The notes under the pieces: model-generated
Database searches by the model: none
What the model was told of the DNA's origin: nothing
Seen by the model: only the letters and a program-made list of their open reading frames with translations
In this document: piece by piece, positions 9,450 to 18,346 of the stretch
Layout of the letters: every line of letters starts with the position of its first letter
Position numbering within the stretch: the first letter of the stretch is position 1
Program-made: the position numbers and the translations under genes
Source: Vulcanimicrobiia bacterium
GTDB taxonomy: Bacteria > Vulcanimicrobiota > Vulcanimicrobiia > Vulcanimicrobiales > Vulcanimicrobiaceae
NCBI GenBank assembly: GCA_024281075.1
Contig: JAMXLK010000049.1
Span: forward strand, 1-53,843
Reading direction: 5' to 3'
DNA: 53,843 nt

Positions 9450-9461
9450 TTTGAAAACGCG

Positions 9462-10175
9462 TTAGTAGCCGCCTGGAAACGGCATGCTGGTCAGGTGTCC
9501 GAAGCGCGCCTGCGTGCCATTCGCGCTGCGTTCCTGCTCGATCTGCGTTCGCTGCTCGCTGAGATGCGTCGCGAGCTTCGCCAGCCCGGCATTGAGGTCG
9601 GCGTTGACGGCCGGCCAACGCGATTCGTTCATGAACTCGACGCCGGGGTAGATTCGCCGCATGTTCGGCACCGTGCGATTTTCATTCTCGACGCGCCGAA
9701 CGATCGTGAGGAGCAAATCGATTCGTCCGAACGCATAACCGTTGATGTTCGGCCCGGCGAGCGAAAAGAAGGCATCCTGGCCGTGATACAGCTCGAACGG
9801 CCGATCGCCGATCGTTCCAAGCTTGTCGTGGTCGATCAGCATGGCGAATAGCCGCCCGCGGTATTGCGCGGAATAGAACCAATAGATCGCTTCGTTTCTA
9901 AATCCGCGGTCGTAAAGCTGAATTGCAGCGACGTAGAGCTCCAGAAAGTTCAGGTCGTGCCACTGCGTCTTCATCCGCCGGATGGTCGCGACGAACGCGG
10001 CTGGGTTGCGGGAAGCGAGACCCGGGCTATATTGGCCGACCTTGATGACGGGCCCCGACGAATTGTACCACGGCGCGACGTACATCTCGATTTGCCCCGG
10101 GTCCGCTGCGGTCGCGCGCAGCGCTATGAGGAACTGCGCGGCGACAAGAAGCGCTGCCAGACGAAGCCGAGTCAA
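9462..10175 (-). CDS. Secreted protein of unknown function, translationally coupled to the upstream lipoprotein gene
   Basis: 237 aa from the TTG at 10175. This start is chosen because it overlaps the stop of the preceding gene (TTGA) and immediately gives a signal peptide (TRLRLAALLVAAQFLIALRA). Longer in-frame extensions lie inside the neighbour and look non-coding. The mature protein contains an alpha-helical, repeat-like middle (FLELYVAAIQLYDRGFRNEA) and ends in a Gln/Glu-rich helix. No known domain or catalytic motif is seen. The overlap implies co-expression with the lipoprotein at 10172-10771, so they may act together at the envelope. Confidence 0.7.
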   Translation of the reverse strand: MTRLRLAALLVAAQFLIALRATAADPGQIEMYVAPWYNSSGPVIKVGQYSPGLASRNPAAFVATIRRMKTQWHDLNFLELYVAAIQLYDRGFRNEAIYWFYSAQYRGRLFAMLIDHDKLGTIGDRPFELYHGQDAFFSLAGPNINGYAFGRIDLLLTIVRRVENENRTVPNMRRIYPGVEFMNESRWPAVNADLNAGLAKLATHLSEQRTQIEQERSANGTQARFGHLTSMPFPGGY

Positions 10176-10771
10176 TAGTGCATCCCAACGATCTTGAGCT
10201 GTGCGTTCACTTCGGCAGAGGGTCGCGCGCGCGCCGATTCCAGATAGATGAACCGCCGATCGTCCGGCGCGATCCCCTCGATGTCCCATTCCGTTACGCG
10301 CGCATCGGGATACCCGGATTTTGCGATCGCTTCGCGCGCGGTACGGGTTAGATTCGCAAAAGCAATCGCTTTCGGATTGAAGGCGCGCGCGTCGACTTTT
10401 GCGGCGGTGATCGGGCCGCCATCGAGCGACATCAGTTTTACCGGCGTCGGGCCGTTGAGCGCGCCGTCCGCCGTCACGACGTACCGATCGACGTTCATGT
10501 GGTTCGCGGGTTGCTGCACGTTGACCATCAAGCCGTTCGTGCGGTCTGCCGAGATGGATGTGACGCGCAGCGGTCCTCCTGCGCGTCCGGCAATGGTATC
10601 GAGGGCTTGAAGCACGGCCTCGCCATTGGTTAAGAACGGGTCAATCGTCCCGCCGCCAGGATTCGCTGCTGCCAAGCTCGAGTCGCCCGCGCCGTACGTG
10701 CCGCGCGGCGACGCTGCGGAACATGCCGTAAGGCCAGCCAGACATAACGCGGCAAACGCTACAGTTCGCAT
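10172..10771 (-). CDS. Lipoprotein of unknown function
   Basis: 199 aa with a lipoprotein signal (MRTVAFAALCLAGLTAC, lipobox LTAC). The mature part has a segment resembling exported substrate-recognition domains (SISADRTNGLMVNVQQPANH) and ends in RPSAEVNAQLKIVGMHY. The family is not recognised. It is the first gene of a two-gene unit, its stop overlapping the TTG start of the secreted protein. A strong hairpin separates it from the ornithine cyclodeaminase operon, so it probably has its own promoter. Confidence 0.72.
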   Translation of the reverse strand: MRTVAFAALCLAGLTACSAASPRGTYGAGDSSLAAANPGGGTIDPFLTNGEAVLQALDTIAGRAGGPLRVTSISADRTNGLMVNVQQPANHMNVDRYVVTADGALNGPTPVKLMSLDGGPITAAKVDARAFNPKAIAFANLTRTAREAIAKSGYPDARVTEWDIEGIAPDDRRFIYLESARARPSAEVNAQLKIVGMHY

Positions 10772-10833
10772 AAGCTATGCGTTCCGCAACGAGCAAGCCG
10801 GCCCCCGCCGAAACCCCTCTCTGCTCTATATAA

Positions 10834-10862
10834 AGAGCCGCATCCGGTGACGATGCGGCTCT
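10834..10862 (-). terminator. Terminator after the ornithine-cyclodeaminase-like operon
   Basis: A perfect 11-bp stem (AGAGCCGCATC/GATGCGGCTCT) with a 7-nt loop is followed on the minus strand by TTTATAT. It lies 70 bp past the stop at 10932. Confidence 0.7.
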
Positions 10863-10931
10863 GCGAACTAGGCCATTGGAAGAACCTCTAGCTTTACGTT
10901 GCTCTGCGATTATTCCACGTGCACTGCATCG

Positions 10932-11831
10932 TTAAACCTGCGCACTTTCCAACACCAGCTTGGCGGCAGCGATGTCCTCGCACGCAAGCCCTACGGACTT
11001 AAAGACGGTCGTCGCGGATTGTGCCGGCGATTCTTTTGCACCCGAAAGAATTTCACCGGCCTCCGCATAGATCGGCGCACCGGACAAGATGACATCCCCG
11101 GCTTCTTGCGCGACGGCCTCGCGCGAATCGACGACAAGCGCACCACGCATCGCGTCGTCATCGAGCTCGCGCCAGTCGGGGCGGCACGATCCCACGGCGT
11201 TAACGTGTGCGCCCGGCTTGAGCCACGCGCCGCGCAACACCGGATCGTGCGCCGCCGTTGCGGTTACGATAACGTCGGCACCGCGAACGGCGTCCTCCGC
11301 GGCATGCACTGCCGTCACGCCGTGCCGCCGGGCAAAGCGCTCGGCGTGTTCGCGCGTGCGGCTCCAAACGCGCACGTCGCTCAACTCGCGGACGCATCGC
11401 AGCGCATCTAAATGCGCGTGCGCCTGCACGCCGCTGCCGAGCAAGGCCAGGGTGCGGCTGTCAAGCGGTGCGAGCCGTCGAGTGACTGCCGCGGAGACGG
11501 CGGCGGTACGCATCTCGGTGATCAGCCGCCCGTCCATCGCCGCAAGCGGCTGCCCGTCGCCCGTGCGATAGAGCAGAATGGTCGCATTGTGCGTCGGGAC
11601 TTCGCTTCCCGCGTTGACCGGATAGAACGTCACGAATTTCAAGCCCATCACGTCGCCGGCGACGGCCGGCATTAGACCGACATATCGGGCCCGCTCCTCG
11701 ATGGTGAGAATCGTTCGAACCGGATGGATGCCGGCGCCCTGCGAAAACTCCGCGAGCGCCGACTCCATCGCATCGATCAGCCGCGGCCACGTCAGCGCAC
11801 GCCTGACGGCCGCTTCGTCGAGATAGATCAG
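10932..11831 (-). CDS. Ornithine cyclodeaminase / mu-crystallin family protein
   Basis: Rossmann-fold NAD(P) binding is shown by LALLGSGVQAHAHLDAL, and the family hallmark KFVTFYPVN...PTHNATILLY is present. Family members catalyse ornithine-to-proline deamination, imine reduction (ketimine reductase, alanine dehydrogenase) or similar steps; the substrate cannot be told here. The first ATG (11768) would remove about 21 residues that match the usual N-terminus (LIYLDEAAVRRALTWPRLID). No ATG, GTG or TTG is available upstream before an in-frame stop, so I place the start at the CTG at 11829-11831, which overlaps the previous stop as CTGA. It is last in an operon with DUF2277 and a short alpha/beta protein. 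Confidence 0.87.
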   Translation of the reverse strand: MIYLDEAAVRRALTWPRLIDAMESALAEFSQGAGIHPVRTILTIEERARYVGLMPAVAGDVMGLKFVTFYPVNAGSEVPTHNATILLYRTGDGQPLAAMDGRLITEMRTAAVSAAVTRRLAPLDSRTLALLGSGVQAHAHLDALRCVRELSDVRVWSRTREHAERFARRHGVTAVHAAEDAVRGADVIVTATAAHDPVLRGAWLKPGAHVNAVGSCRPDWRELDDDAMRGALVVDSREAVAQEAGDVILSGAPIYAEAGEILSGAKESPAQSATTVFKSVGLACEDIAAAKLVLESAQV

Positions 11832-12097
11832 CCGGTGAAACGCAACTTTGCGCGCTCGCGCGCCTTAGCAGCCTCCACGACGCGATCACGAGGCGCAGCG
11901 TGGGTGACGAGCGACCCGAGCAATTCGTTTGCGGCTGAGGAGACTCGCTCGACCGCACGCTCGAAGGCCGCCTCATTTGCCTTCGAGGGATGCGTGAATC
12001 CGCTGAGCTTCCGCACGAACTGCAGCGCAGAGGCGCGAACCTCTTCATCCGTCGCGGGTGGGGAAAAGTTATGCAGCGTTCTGATATTGCGGCACAT
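11828..12097 (-). CDS. DUF2277 family protein
   Basis: 89 aa, nearly all of it the DUF2277 signature: MCRNIRTLHNFSPPATDEE at the start, FVRKLSGFTHPSKANE in the middle and PRDRVVEAAKARERA near the end. The length is normal for the family. The function is unknown in the literature I know; the conserved Cys-Arg-Asn start suggests binding of a cofactor or nucleic acid, but that is speculation. It starts right after the stop of the gene at 12098 and its own stop overlaps the next start, so the three genes form one transcription unit. Confidence 0.88.
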   Translation of the reverse strand: MCRNIRTLHNFSPPATDEEVRASALQFVRKLSGFTHPSKANEAAFERAVERVSSAANELLGSLVTHAAPRDRVVEAAKARERAKLRFTG

Positions 12098-12394
12098 TTA
12101 CGATGGAAATGCCTTCTCTAAGCCCTTTTGGACGTCTTCCATGGTCATGGCCGGCGCAAGCTCGCACGTCGCACCACACTCCATAAAAAACGGTTCGCAG
12201 ATCGACGGGATATCGCTTGGATCCTGGAGATCGAACACGATGTAGCCGCCGCGTTTGCCGTTGACGGCGGTAAAGTAGGCCGCTTCCGGCTTGAGCCGCT
12301 CCAGCGTCGACGCCATAACTTTTCCGAGCCGCCCATCTTTGATGGCTGCGTTCGTCGCTTCGACCGACATTTCAACTTTGAGAATCGTACGCAC
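12098..12394 (-). CDS. Short conserved alpha/beta protein (DUF3303-like)
   Basis: 98 aa from the GTG at 12394, preferred because an AAAGGAG ribosome site sits 7 nt upstream; the ATG at 12400 would be only 1 nt from it. The sequence (RTILKVEMSVEATNAAIKDG, then KPEAAYFTAVNGKRGGYIVF and SICEPFFMECGATCELAPAM) matches a common family of roughly 95-aa ferredoxin-like proteins, sometimes labelled panthothenate synthetase in databases without evidence. The role is unknown. It is first in the operon with DUF2277 and the cyclodeaminase homologue. Confidence 0.8.
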   Translation of the reverse strand: MRTILKVEMSVEATNAAIKDGRLGKVMASTLERLKPEAAYFTAVNGKRGGYIVFDLQDPSDIPSICEPFFMECGATCELAPAMTMEDVQKGLEKAFPS

Positions 12395-12527
12395 GACCAT
12401 GCTCCTTTCCCGAGGCGGCATTAGGACTTAGAGGCAACGACTCCTCGTCGCCTAAAGAATTGCTATCGCAACCAGCACCGAGTCGGATCGCCTCGCCGCA
12501 CTTGGCTATCGCCAAGAGCTCTCGCGC

Positions 12528-14030
12528 GTGCTTTCACTCTTCGACAATTTCGCCGTGGCATTTAGCTATCTGAGCCCAATGGTCGGAATCTACTCCCTCT
12601 ACACGCTTGGCTTAGGCACGGGCGGACCGCGGTACATTTGGACGATTCCGGTCGTGGTCGGGTGCATGCTCTTAGTGGCCCTCGTCTTCGGTGAGCTCGC
12701 GAGCGAGTATCCGCTTTCCGGGGCGCTCTACCAGTACGGCAAGTATACAGTCGGCCCGCGCTACGGCTGGTACGTCGGCTGGATCTACGGCTTTGCGCTG
12801 CTGGCGACGGTGGCGTCCGTCGATTCGGGAGCCGTAGGCTACGTCACCGCACTCACCAACCTCATGCTTCGGACGCATCTCGATCCCGCAAATCATGCGA
12901 CGATCTTTATCATCGCGGGAGGCACGATCGTGCTGTCCGCGATTTTGAACTCCATCGGCGCAAAGATCCTGGGCCGCGTCGGGCGTTATGGAGTTTACGT
13001 GGAGACGATCGGCACGTTCGGCGTCTTTATCGCGCTTGCGGCGTACGGCTTCCACCAACACCTCGCCTTCATCTTCTCGTCGCAAGGTGTCGAAGCCGCG
13101 GCGCATAATCCGCTCGGCCTCAATTTCGGCGGCAACTGGTGGACGGGCGCCGCGCTGGTCGCCATTCTCGCAAACGTCTACATTTTTTACGGCTTCGAGT
13201 CTGCCGGCGACATCTCGGAAGAGACGGTCGAAGCGCAGCGCCAAGTCCCGCGCGCGATGCGCAACGCGCTGCTCTACGGCGGCATCGCGTCGTTTGTTCT
13301 GGTCCTCGGACTATTGCTTGCCACACCGGCGCACGGCATCGGCCCGGTCGTCAGCGGCGGGATCAACGTGATTCTCGGGGCGTTCCCGAGCTGGCTCGCG
13401 GACTTCTTTCTCGTCATGGTGATCGTGGCGTTCTTTAGCTGCGGTACGGCCGTGCAGGGTGCCGGCGCCCGCGTCGCGTTTGCGCTGGCGCGCGACGGCG
13501 CGTTGCCGTTCAGCTCGAAGCTGCGCACGATCCATCCGCGTCACCGCACGCCGGTCAACGCGATCCTGGTTGGGACGATCGTGCCGTTTCTGTTTTTGCT
13601 GCTCGTGTTAATCAATCCGAGCAAACCGGTCCGGCTGCTGTGGTTCGACTACCCTGCGAATGTGAACGCACTCTACGCACTCGTCTCATTTGCGACCTCG
13701 GGCATCTACCTGGCATTTCTTTTGACCGTGCTCGGCGCAGCGATTGCGCGGCTGCGCGGCTGGAAGCCGTGCGGCGCGTTTACGCTGGGACGGTGGGGGA
13801 TACCCGTTACCGCGGGCGGGGCGCTTTACTTGCTATTGATGCTTTCGAACATTGTCTGGCCAAGCTCGTTATCGAGCGGCCGCGCGGTTTTCAACTACGG
13901 CTGGATCACGCTCATTATTATGGTGCTGATCGCGTCTGCCGGTGCTCTGTACGAAGCCGTTGCCCGGCCAACACGCGGAGTATACAACGCCGTGCCGCCC
14001 GCTAAGGGCGACACGGCGCCGATTGTCTGA
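12528..14030 (+). CDS. APC-family amino acid / amine permease
   Basis: 500 aa from the GTG at 12528, with about 12 hydrophobic segments typical of the amino acid-polyamine-organocation superfamily. Family signatures include LFDNFAVAFSYLSPMVGIYS in the first helix, FGELASEYPLSGALYQYGKY, and YGFESAGDISEETVEAQRQVPRA in the cytoplasmic loop. It should import an amino acid or amine in symport or exchange. In-frame sequence upstream to 12456 (TESDRLAALGYRQELSRV) also resembles the family's N-terminus but contains no ATG, GTG or TTG; ATC at 12465 or ATT at 12459 would be the only near-cognate starts. It is divergent from the cyclodeaminase operon. Confidence 0.92.
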   Translation: MLSLFDNFAVAFSYLSPMVGIYSLYTLGLGTGGPRYIWTIPVVVGCMLLVALVFGELASEYPLSGALYQYGKYTVGPRYGWYVGWIYGFALLATVASVDSGAVGYVTALTNLMLRTHLDPANHATIFIIAGGTIVLSAILNSIGAKILGRVGRYGVYVETIGTFGVFIALAAYGFHQHLAFIFSSQGVEAAAHNPLGLNFGGNWWTGAALVAILANVYIFYGFESAGDISEETVEAQRQVPRAMRNALLYGGIASFVLVLGLLLATPAHGIGPVVSGGINVILGAFPSWLADFFLVMVIVAFFSCGTAVQGAGARVAFALARDGALPFSSKLRTIHPRHRTPVNAILVGTIVPFLFLLLVLINPSKPVRLLWFDYPANVNALYALVSFATSGIYLAFLLTVLGAAIARLRGWKPCGAFTLGRWGIPVTAGGALYLLLMLSNIVWPSSLSSGRAVFNYGWITLIIMVLIASAGALYEAVARPTRGVYNAVPPAKGDTAPIV

Positions 14031-14038
14031 GAACGACG

Positions 14039-14593
14039 CTAGCTCGCCGCCTTCGTGCAGGTAATCGTCGTTGTGGTCGTGTGACCTTGCGCGTCCGTCG
14101 CGCTTGATGCATCGGTGGTCTTCGTGTCGCTGTCTTTGGTGATCTGATCGGTGCCGCTGCTTCCGTCGAGCCCCTTGGTTGTCCAGGTGATCGTGTTGCC
14201 TTGCCAACCCGGCGAGGTTGAGATTCCGTAACCGCCGCCGTTATCGACGCCGACTTGCACCCACTGCTTGATCGTTGCATCGTACGTCATATACGACGTG
14301 CCGTTCACCGTCCACGTGCGGAATTGGTCAAAAGGCGGAGCGGTATCTTGACTGACCAACCACATGCCGTCCATTCCGACGGTGGTCGTGCTGGTGTCCG
14401 CGCGCGTTTTGCCGCGCAGCATCTGCGAACAGTTCCACGTTCCCGTCAAGAACATCATGGATGAAAAATCGGGCTTGGCGTTGGGGACCATCGTCGGCGC
14501 CGGCGCGGGCTGCGCCGTAGACGCCACCGGAGCCGCAACGAGCGCCAACACAAACGCCGCCGCGCTTAGTAACAACAAAGCCGGGTGCCTCAT
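14039..14593 (-). CDS. Secreted DUF1579-like protein
   Basis: 184 aa. A signal peptide covers residues 1-27 (MRHPALLLLSAAAFVLALVA, then a Thr/Ala cleavage region). The mature part has the beta-barrel pattern of the DUF1579 / lipocalin-like exported proteins: FLTGTWNCSQMLRGK, GMDGMWLVSQDTAPPFDQFR, and Gly/Ser/Thr-rich strands. These proteins are presumed ligand-binding; the substrate is unknown. It runs convergently into the permease with only 8 bp between their stops. An 80-bp gap separates it from the upstream GloVer gene, so it may be the tail of that operon. Confidence 0.75.
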   Translation of the reverse strand: MRHPALLLLSAAAFVLALVAAPVASTAQPAPAPTMVPNAKPDFSSMMFLTGTWNCSQMLRGKTRADTSTTTVGMDGMWLVSQDTAPPFDQFRTWTVNGTSYMTYDATIKQWVQVGVDNGGGYGISTSPGWQGNTITWTTKGLDGSSGTDQITKDSDTKTTDASSATDAQGHTTTTTITCTKAAS

Positions 14594-14673
14594 GTTTCAA
14601 CCCTTTCGTGTATTACGGAGCAAGAAAAAACTCGTTCTTCCAGCGTCCGAAGGCTTCCTTGGTTGCGAGAACG

Positions 14674-15918
14674 CTACGGGATCAACGTGAAGACGGCGCC
14701 TTCGGAACGCGAGCCGCCTTGGGCTGCCGTCCCGTAGAGCTTGGATGCCAACGAGGTGAGACCGCCCGAAGGCGTTGCGCCGTCGGGCTTACCCGCGAAG
14801 TCGTGGAGCACCGTCTCGGCGCCTGACGCACGAATTTCGAAGACGGTTCCGCGGCCCGAAACGCCGCCGCCGCGCGTCGTTCCGAACAGGATTCCATTGG
14901 CGGCAATCAGACCGGCGACGGGATAGCCGCCGTCGGTGCCCCTGCCGCAGCACGCAAACATGTGCACGACGTGCTCGCCGCCGGAGGAGGGCTCTATTTC
15001 GAAGACCGTTCCATCGGCGTATTTGCCGCCGCCGATCGTCGTACCATAGAGCTTCTTGCCCAGCGCAACGAGACCCGACTCCGGAAAGGCGCCATCTTTT
15101 GACCCGGGCGAGTAACGAAACGCGTGAAGCGTTTTCTTCACTCCCGCGGCGTTGATTTCGAAGACCGTCCCGCAGCCCGTCGTGCAATACGGCGTCGATA
15201 CGCCGCCGTACTGCGTGGTGCCGTAGAGGCGTCCGCCGTACGGGGAGAGCTGCGCGACCGGATTAGCGCCATCTTTACCGCCATTGAACCGATACAGCAC
15301 GCGTTCCACCCCGTTCGGACGCATGCTGAAGATCGTGCCGCATCCATTGCGGCAGAGCGGCGTATCCTGACCGCCATACTCCGTCGTACCGTAGAAGACG
15401 CCTCCGAAGCGCACCACTCGCGCAACCGGAACGGCGCCATCGGTTCCTCCGGAAAATGCGTGGAGCACCGTTTCCGACGTCCCAGAGATGCCGACTTTAA
15501 AGATCGTTCCGCAACCGCCGCTGCACGCAGCCGCACCGCCGCCCTCGCTCGTGGTGCCGTAGATCGCGCCGTCCACGACGATGCCCGCAAGCGGCGCCGC
15601 GCCGTCGCCGCCTCCCTTAAAGCGATAGACGACGCGTTCGCTTCCGGTTGCGTCGACGCTAAAGAGCGTACCGCAGCCGAGCGCGCAGTGAGCATTGGTA
15701 GAGCCTCCGTACAACGTCGTGCCGTAGAGCCTGCCCCCGGTCGCGCGCAGATCGCTCATCGGTCGATTGCCGTCGCCGGATTTGCCGAAGCGCGCGAAAT
15801 CGTAAATTACCCGGTATCCGCTCGTGTCAGGCCCCTGCCGGGGAGCAAACGGCTGCGCAGCGCGATCGGGTAACGCGCTGCGTTCGCCGCACGCGGCCAA
15901 CGCAGCGGCAAACGCCAC
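14674..15918 (-). CDS. GloVer-repeat lipoprotein
   Basis: About 414 aa of tandem repeats of roughly 45-55 residues. Each carries GRLYGTTxYGG, GCGTxF, and a GxDGAxPVAxL turn, the hallmark of GloVer (TIGR03803) proteins, which fold as beta-propeller-like surface or exported proteins. Seven to eight repeats are visible and Cys pairs recur (CALGCG, CSGGCG, CRNGCG, CTTGCG), suggesting disulfides. From the GTG at 15918 the signal would be only MAFAAALAAC. Extending to the ATT at 15951 gives a normal lipoprotein signal (IPSRAGRAALVVAFAAALAAC without its first residue). It overlaps or abuts the phosphoesterase gene, implying coupling. Confidence 0.85.
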   Translation of the reverse strand: MAFAAALAACGERSALPDRAAQPFAPRQGPDTSGYRVIYDFARFGKSGDGNRPMSDLRATGGRLYGTTLYGGSTNAHCALGCGTLFSVDATGSERVVYRFKGGGDGAAPLAGIVVDGAIYGTTSEGGGAAACSGGCGTIFKVGISGTSETVLHAFSGGTDGAVPVARVVRFGGVFYGTTEYGGQDTPLCRNGCGTIFSMRPNGVERVLYRFNGGKDGANPVAQLSPYGGRLYGTTQYGGVSTPYCTTGCGTVFEINAAGVKKTLHAFRYSPGSKDGAFPESGLVALGKKLYGTTIGGGKYADGTVFEIEPSSGGEHVVHMFACCGRGTDGGYPVAGLIAANGILFGTTRGGGVSGRGTVFEIRASGAETVLHDFAGKPDGATPSGGLTSLASKLYGTAAQGGSRSEGAVFTLIP

Positions 15919-15943
15919 GACGAGCGCGGCACGCCCCGCGCGG

Positions 15944-17278
15944 CTAGGAATCGACGGGCTCCGATGACGGCTGATGGAGGAAGTAACTCGGCGGATACCT
16001 TGCGGGGATCCGCTCGAACTTTCGCGGTTTTTGCGAAAAATCGAAACAATCCATCAAATCGTCGGCGCGAACGTCGGTCGTGTGCAGCGACGGCAAGCCG
16101 AACGTCTCTTCGATAAACTTCAAGATGCTGGCGAATTCGTGTTGATCGTGTGAAACGTAGTTCGCTTTGGCGTACGGCGAGATCGCGAGCAGCGGCACCC
16201 GGAAGCCGAGTTCGTACGAGTTGTAAAGTGGGGGCTTGACGTGGTCGTACCAGCCGCCCCAATCGTCCCAGGTTACGAAAATCGCGGTATCCTGCCAGTA
16301 CGCGCTTTGGCCGATCGCGTTGACGACGGCGGCAACCCAGGAGGGACCCGAACCATCGGTTGCGAGCGCGTGATCGGAATCCAGCGCCGTCGGCGTGATC
16401 CACACGACCTGGGCGAGCTTACCGGCAGAAATATCTTTGAGGACTTGCGACGGCGGCGTCGCGATATGAGCGTCGTAGGTTGGATTCTTGAAAATCTGCA
16501 AGACCGCATCGGGCCCTTTCCAAATTCCGGGACCCGGCGACGCTTGATAATACCGCCAGCTGAGCGAACTCTCGTCGAGCAGCTGCATCAACGAGATGCG
16601 CTTGAAACACGGAAAGACCCGCGCATGCTCCTGACCGGAAGAATCGATCGTGGCGACAAGCGAGCCCGACGGCGAGTCACAGCCGCCGTTCGACGTCCCG
16701 CTCGGATTGGTCGGGTTCTCGGCGGCACGGAGTTTGGAGCCGTCGCTGATGGTCGACGTTCCGCTCACGATATACTGATGAGCCGGAAAGCTCGGGCCCT
16801 GATTCGTCTGAAACATGCGGTCGGCAAACGCATAACGCTGCGCCATGATGAAGTACGGCTTGACTTCGTCGCGAGGAACGTAGCCATACGCGCGGCGATG
16901 CTGCGGGACGCAGACCGCTACGCCGCGGCACTCCGACGGAACGTGGTTAAAGCCATCCATTTTGCCATTGTCGTACTCGATTCGAAACGAGCCGTGCGAG
17001 TGACCGAGATCGTACGGAGCCGTCAAACCAATTGGCGCCAGTCGAATTTTCTTACCCGCCGAATTCAGTCCCACCCGGACCGTATCGGCGCCCGGCAAGC
17101 CGTTGAAGAGATTATCAGGCGTGCGATTCTCTTGAAAAATGATGACGACGTGCGCGATCTTTGAGGACGTTGCCGGCGTTCCGGCCGTTCGCGCGGGCGT
17201 CGCGCCGAACGGCGCGCTTTGCGCGCAGGCCGTCATTGCCAGAAGCGAGGCGACGCCGAGGCACCGGCTCGCGTTCAT
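15944..17278 (-). CDS. Phosphoesterase family lipoprotein (seventh paralogue)
   Basis: 444 aa from the ATG at 17278, chosen because it gives a lipoprotein signal (MNASRCLGVASLLAMTAC) and lies 2 bp after the propeller gene's stop. Open frame upstream to 17437 lies inside that gene. PF04185 motifs: KIAHVVIIFQENRTPDNLF, PSFPAHQYIVSG and WDDWGGWYDHVKPP; the metal-binding Glu-Asn and Asp pair are intact and the YDH is canonical. It resembles the tandem array at 29-37 kb in the C-terminal layout (FDFSQKPRKFERIPARYP). Activity is inferred as phosphoester hydrolysis at the cell surface. It sits inside the operon with the NHL propeller and GloVer protein, so it may be a surface-complex component. Confidence 0.9.
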   Translation of the reverse strand: MNASRCLGVASLLAMTACAQSAPFGATPARTAGTPATSSKIAHVVIIFQENRTPDNLFNGLPGADTVRVGLNSAGKKIRLAPIGLTAPYDLGHSHGSFRIEYDNGKMDGFNHVPSECRGVAVCVPQHRRAYGYVPRDEVKPYFIMAQRYAFADRMFQTNQGPSFPAHQYIVSGTSTISDGSKLRAAENPTNPSGTSNGGCDSPSGSLVATIDSSGQEHARVFPCFKRISLMQLLDESSLSWRYYQASPGPGIWKGPDAVLQIFKNPTYDAHIATPPSQVLKDISAGKLAQVVWITPTALDSDHALATDGSGPSWVAAVVNAIGQSAYWQDTAIFVTWDDWGGWYDHVKPPLYNSYELGFRVPLLAISPYAKANYVSHDQHEFASILKFIEETFGLPSLHTTDVRADDLMDCFDFSQKPRKFERIPARYPPSYFLHQPSSEPVDS

Positions 17279-17280
17279 CG

Positions 17281-18306
17281 CTAGGGCGCGATGCCGATCG
17301 CGAGCGGTCCGTCGAGGCCCTTCGTCAGCGTGCGGATCGGTTTCGATCCGGATGACTGGTAGACCGAGACGCTGCTCGGACACGAATTCGCGACGTACAG
17401 GTAGCCGGAACCGCTTATCGCCATCGCCGTCGGGCACGCGATTCCGCTCGAGATCACGCGCTGCAGCGCGCGCGTTGCCTCATCGTAGATGGATACCGTG
17501 TTGCTGCGGTAATTCAAAACGTAGAGCTCTTTCGACGGCCCCGCGATGACGCTCAACGGCTCGTGGACCTCCTCGGTGATCCGTTTGGGCGTTCCTTTAC
17601 CTTGCGCGTAGACGGCGATCGAATTCCCTTGATGGTTTGCAACGTATAGGTTCTGTGCATCGTCGAACGCGAGCGAGTCGGGCCGCAAGATGAACGTCTT
17701 GAGCTTCCGATGCGGGTTCACTTTACCGGGAGGATACATCGTCACGCTGTTATCCGACCAATTGGCGACGTACAAGTTGCCGGATTTATCGAACGCAAGG
17801 GCCTCGGGCGACCGCACGCCGTTGGTGATGGTCTGGGATGGCGTATTCGATCCGTGCGCGTAGACCGTTACGGTCGGGCCGCCGTTGTTGGCAACGTAAA
17901 CCTTGTTCGCATTGAATGCGATGGCAAAGGGTCCGAGAATCCCTTGGACGATCGTACGCGTCGGCTGCGAGCCGCCGGGTGAATAGACCGCCACGTCGCT
18001 CGTTAGACTGCCGCTCGGCTTGCCGAAGTTTCCAACGAAGAGCGTACCGCCGCTATTGACGCCGAGCGCGTTGGGATACGCGATACCGCTGGTAATCGTG
18101 CGCAGTTTCGATTTTCCGCCCGCGGAGTATACGGCCACCGAGCTGTTGTACCAGTTGGCGACGTAAACGGTCCCGGACGCGGCGTTCGCAATCCCGTTCG
18201 GCGATTGCCCGACTCCGAGCGGGCCGGCGGGAATGGAGCCTTCTCTCCCGGCAGAGCAAGCGGTAAACGTCAGCGCACAGAATGCAGCAAGAAAAACTCG
18301 TTTCAC
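17281..18306 (-). CDS. NHL / SMP-30-type beta-propeller lipoprotein
   Basis: 341 aa with lipobox FTAC in MKRVFLAAFCALTFTACSAG. Six to seven propeller blades of about 45 residues are seen, each with G(T/N)LYVANxxxNSVxVY, the NHL/YncE style. These propellers are rigid interaction scaffolds; enzymatic residues of SMP-30 lactonases are not evident. The gene lies 40 bp after the GH125 gene and its stop is 2 bp before the phosphoesterase start, so all are probably one transcript. Confidence 0.85.
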   Translation of the reverse strand: MKRVFLAAFCALTFTACSAGREGSIPAGPLGVGQSPNGIANAASGTVYVANWYNSSVAVYSAGGKSKLRTITSGIAYPNALGVNSGGTLFVGNFGKPSGSLTSDVAVYSPGGSQPTRTIVQGILGPFAIAFNANKVYVANNGGPTVTVYAHGSNTPSQTITNGVRSPEALAFDKSGNLYVANWSDNSVTMYPPGKVNPHRKLKTFILRPDSLAFDDAQNLYVANHQGNSIAVYAQGKGTPKRITEEVHEPLSVIAGPSKELYVLNYRSNTVSIYDEATRALQRVISSGIACPTAMAISGSGYLYVANSCPSSVSVYQSSGSKPIRTLTKGLDGPLAIGIAP

Positions 18307-18346
18307 AGACCGCGAGCTTCGAGTCGGCGTACTCTAAGCCTGCCGT

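Noticed and set aside
4341-10917. Shared 14-mer TCTGCGATTATTCC near 4341 and 10903
   Set aside because: Several 14-base matches are expected by chance in a window of this size, and the flanks are unrelated.
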